Shown here: one piece after another, positions 50,617 to 51,014 of the stretch
Layout: the number at the start of each line of letters is the position of its first letter
Position numbering within the stretch: position 1 is the stretch's first letter
Assembly: GCA_964557375.1 (NCBI GenBank)
Contig: CAZKZZ010000011.1
Location: 1-51,014, forward strand
Direction: 5' to 3'
Length of the DNA stretch: 51,014 bases
Source: CAZKZZ01 sp964557375
Lineage (GTDB): Bacteria > Spirochaetota > Spirochaetia > SPDA01 > CAZJBZ01
Position numbers and translations under genes: made by a program
Notes under the pieces: generated by a model
Seen by the model: only the letters and a program-made list of their open reading frames with translations
The model's database searches: none
What the model was told of the DNA's origin: nothing

Positions 50617-51014
50617 ATGAGTGTGCCCGAGAAAAACCCCACACCCCAATTCAAAGTGACCTCAAAAGCCCTGTACATCATCCTTGTTGCAGGTATCACC
50701 CTCCTCGTATTTTTTCTGGCCAGGCAGTATCTGTTGCCGGTGCTTCTGGCAGCTATCAGTGCGGGTATATTCTGGCCGGTAAACGATAAGATCCGAGCAG
50801 CTCTCGGAAAACCGGTGATATCGGCTACTCTTTCTCTTGTGCTGGTCACTCTTATCATTCTGCTGCCGCTTGGTGTTGTCGGGTTTTTTACGGTCCGGAA
50901 AGCGATTGCATTAGCGGAGAACATCATCGCCAATGTAGATTCAATGGAATCGCTCTTACAGGGATTGACGAAGCAGTTAAGCAGTGTCCCGTTTCTTAAG
51001 ACTATCAATATTGA
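50617..51014 (+). CDS. AI-2E/PerM (YdiK)-family membrane permease, N-terminal part
   Basis: About 132 residues are present; the gene runs off the right edge. After a short polar N-terminus there are two hydrophobic helices (LYIILVAGITLLVFFLARQY then LPVLLAAISAGIFW), the PVNDKIRAALG turn and another long hydrophobic segment (LSLVLVTLIILLPLGVVGFF): the characteristic start of the PerM/AI-2E transporter family. No ribosome-binding site is obvious before the ATG; an upstream ATG at 50603 stops after five codons. Substrate unknown. Confidence 0.75.
   Translation, partial: MSVPEKNPTPQFKVTSKALYIILVAGITLLVFFLARQYLLPVLLAAISAGIFWPVNDKIRAALGKPVISATLSLVLVTLIILLPLGVVGFFTVRKAIALAENIIANVDSMESLLQGLTKQLSSVPFLKTINI

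Noticed and set aside
1..51014. CRISPR arrays, insertion sequences, prophage or tRNA/rRNA genes
   Set aside because: No regularly spaced repeats, transposase-like frames, phage genes or structural RNA genes were recognised in this window.

Overview
The window is a replication-origin region of a spirochaete chromosome, probably a free-living member of the Spirochaetaceae/Spirochaetales; the genus cannot be fixed by eye. The gene order gyrA-gyrB (minus) / oriC / dnaA-dnaN-recF-dciA-rpmH-rnpA-yidD-yidC-jag (plus) is the conserved bacterial origin block. The spirochaete assignment is an inference from a FapA/MinD-like pair beside a CheW-MCP chemotaxis module, a MurA with Asp in place of the catalytic Cys (as in Borrelia), and several lineage-restricted membrane proteins. 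A 100-N assembly gap at 15858-15957 shows the source is a draft scaffold.

Layout. 1-2739: gyrase genes on minus. 2740-3123: oriC with two perfect DnaA boxes and an A/T-only tract. 3124-10805: dnaA to jag on plus, with a hairpin-rich leader before rpmH. 10802-11863: WecA/TagO-type glycosyl-phosphate transferase. 12035-14637: ahcY-metK (SAM cycle). 14701-gap: HD protein related to CCA/poly(A) polymerases with a decayed catalytic head. 15968-18688: lysC-thrC operon on minus. 18799-20133: lipoprotein. 20258-21535: murA. 21556-24257: two overlapping membrane-protein genes. 24267-24636: gene-free AT-rich stretch with two more perfect DnaA boxes. 24637-26964: STAS/zinc-ribbon, YbjN, PspA and a pseudo-receiver winged-helix protein. 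27202-28878: small exported protein and an HTH-less AAA+ response regulator. 29041-32879: fxsA, a divergent GT26 transferase, rsmE, yjbQ, ctpA. 32974-37658: membrane protein, MinD/FlhG-like ATPase, oversized FapA. 37752-41532: cheW, mcp, a CheY-like receiver and a stand-alone HPt. 41681-46644: a Fur-family regulator with its own operator, then an ORP-like cluster (two NifX-like proteins, two MinD ATPases with ferredoxin inserts, Mrp/ApbC, DUF89). 46765-48193: hisA and a HisIE-like protein with a degenerate HisI half. 48267-50468: aldo/keto reductase and leuB-type dehydrogenase on minus. 50617-end: start of an AI-2E/PerM-family permease.

The most interesting points are the second oriC-like DnaA-box cluster at about 24.3-24.6 kb, the Fur-controlled ORP-like metallocluster operon, the STAS-YbjN-PspA-pseudoregulator operon, and a set of enzymes that keep their fold but have lost catalytic residues (GT26, HisI half, CCA-like head, receiver, AAA+ sigma54-contact loop). 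Promoters, boxes and hairpins were found by reading, not by a scored genome-wide search.
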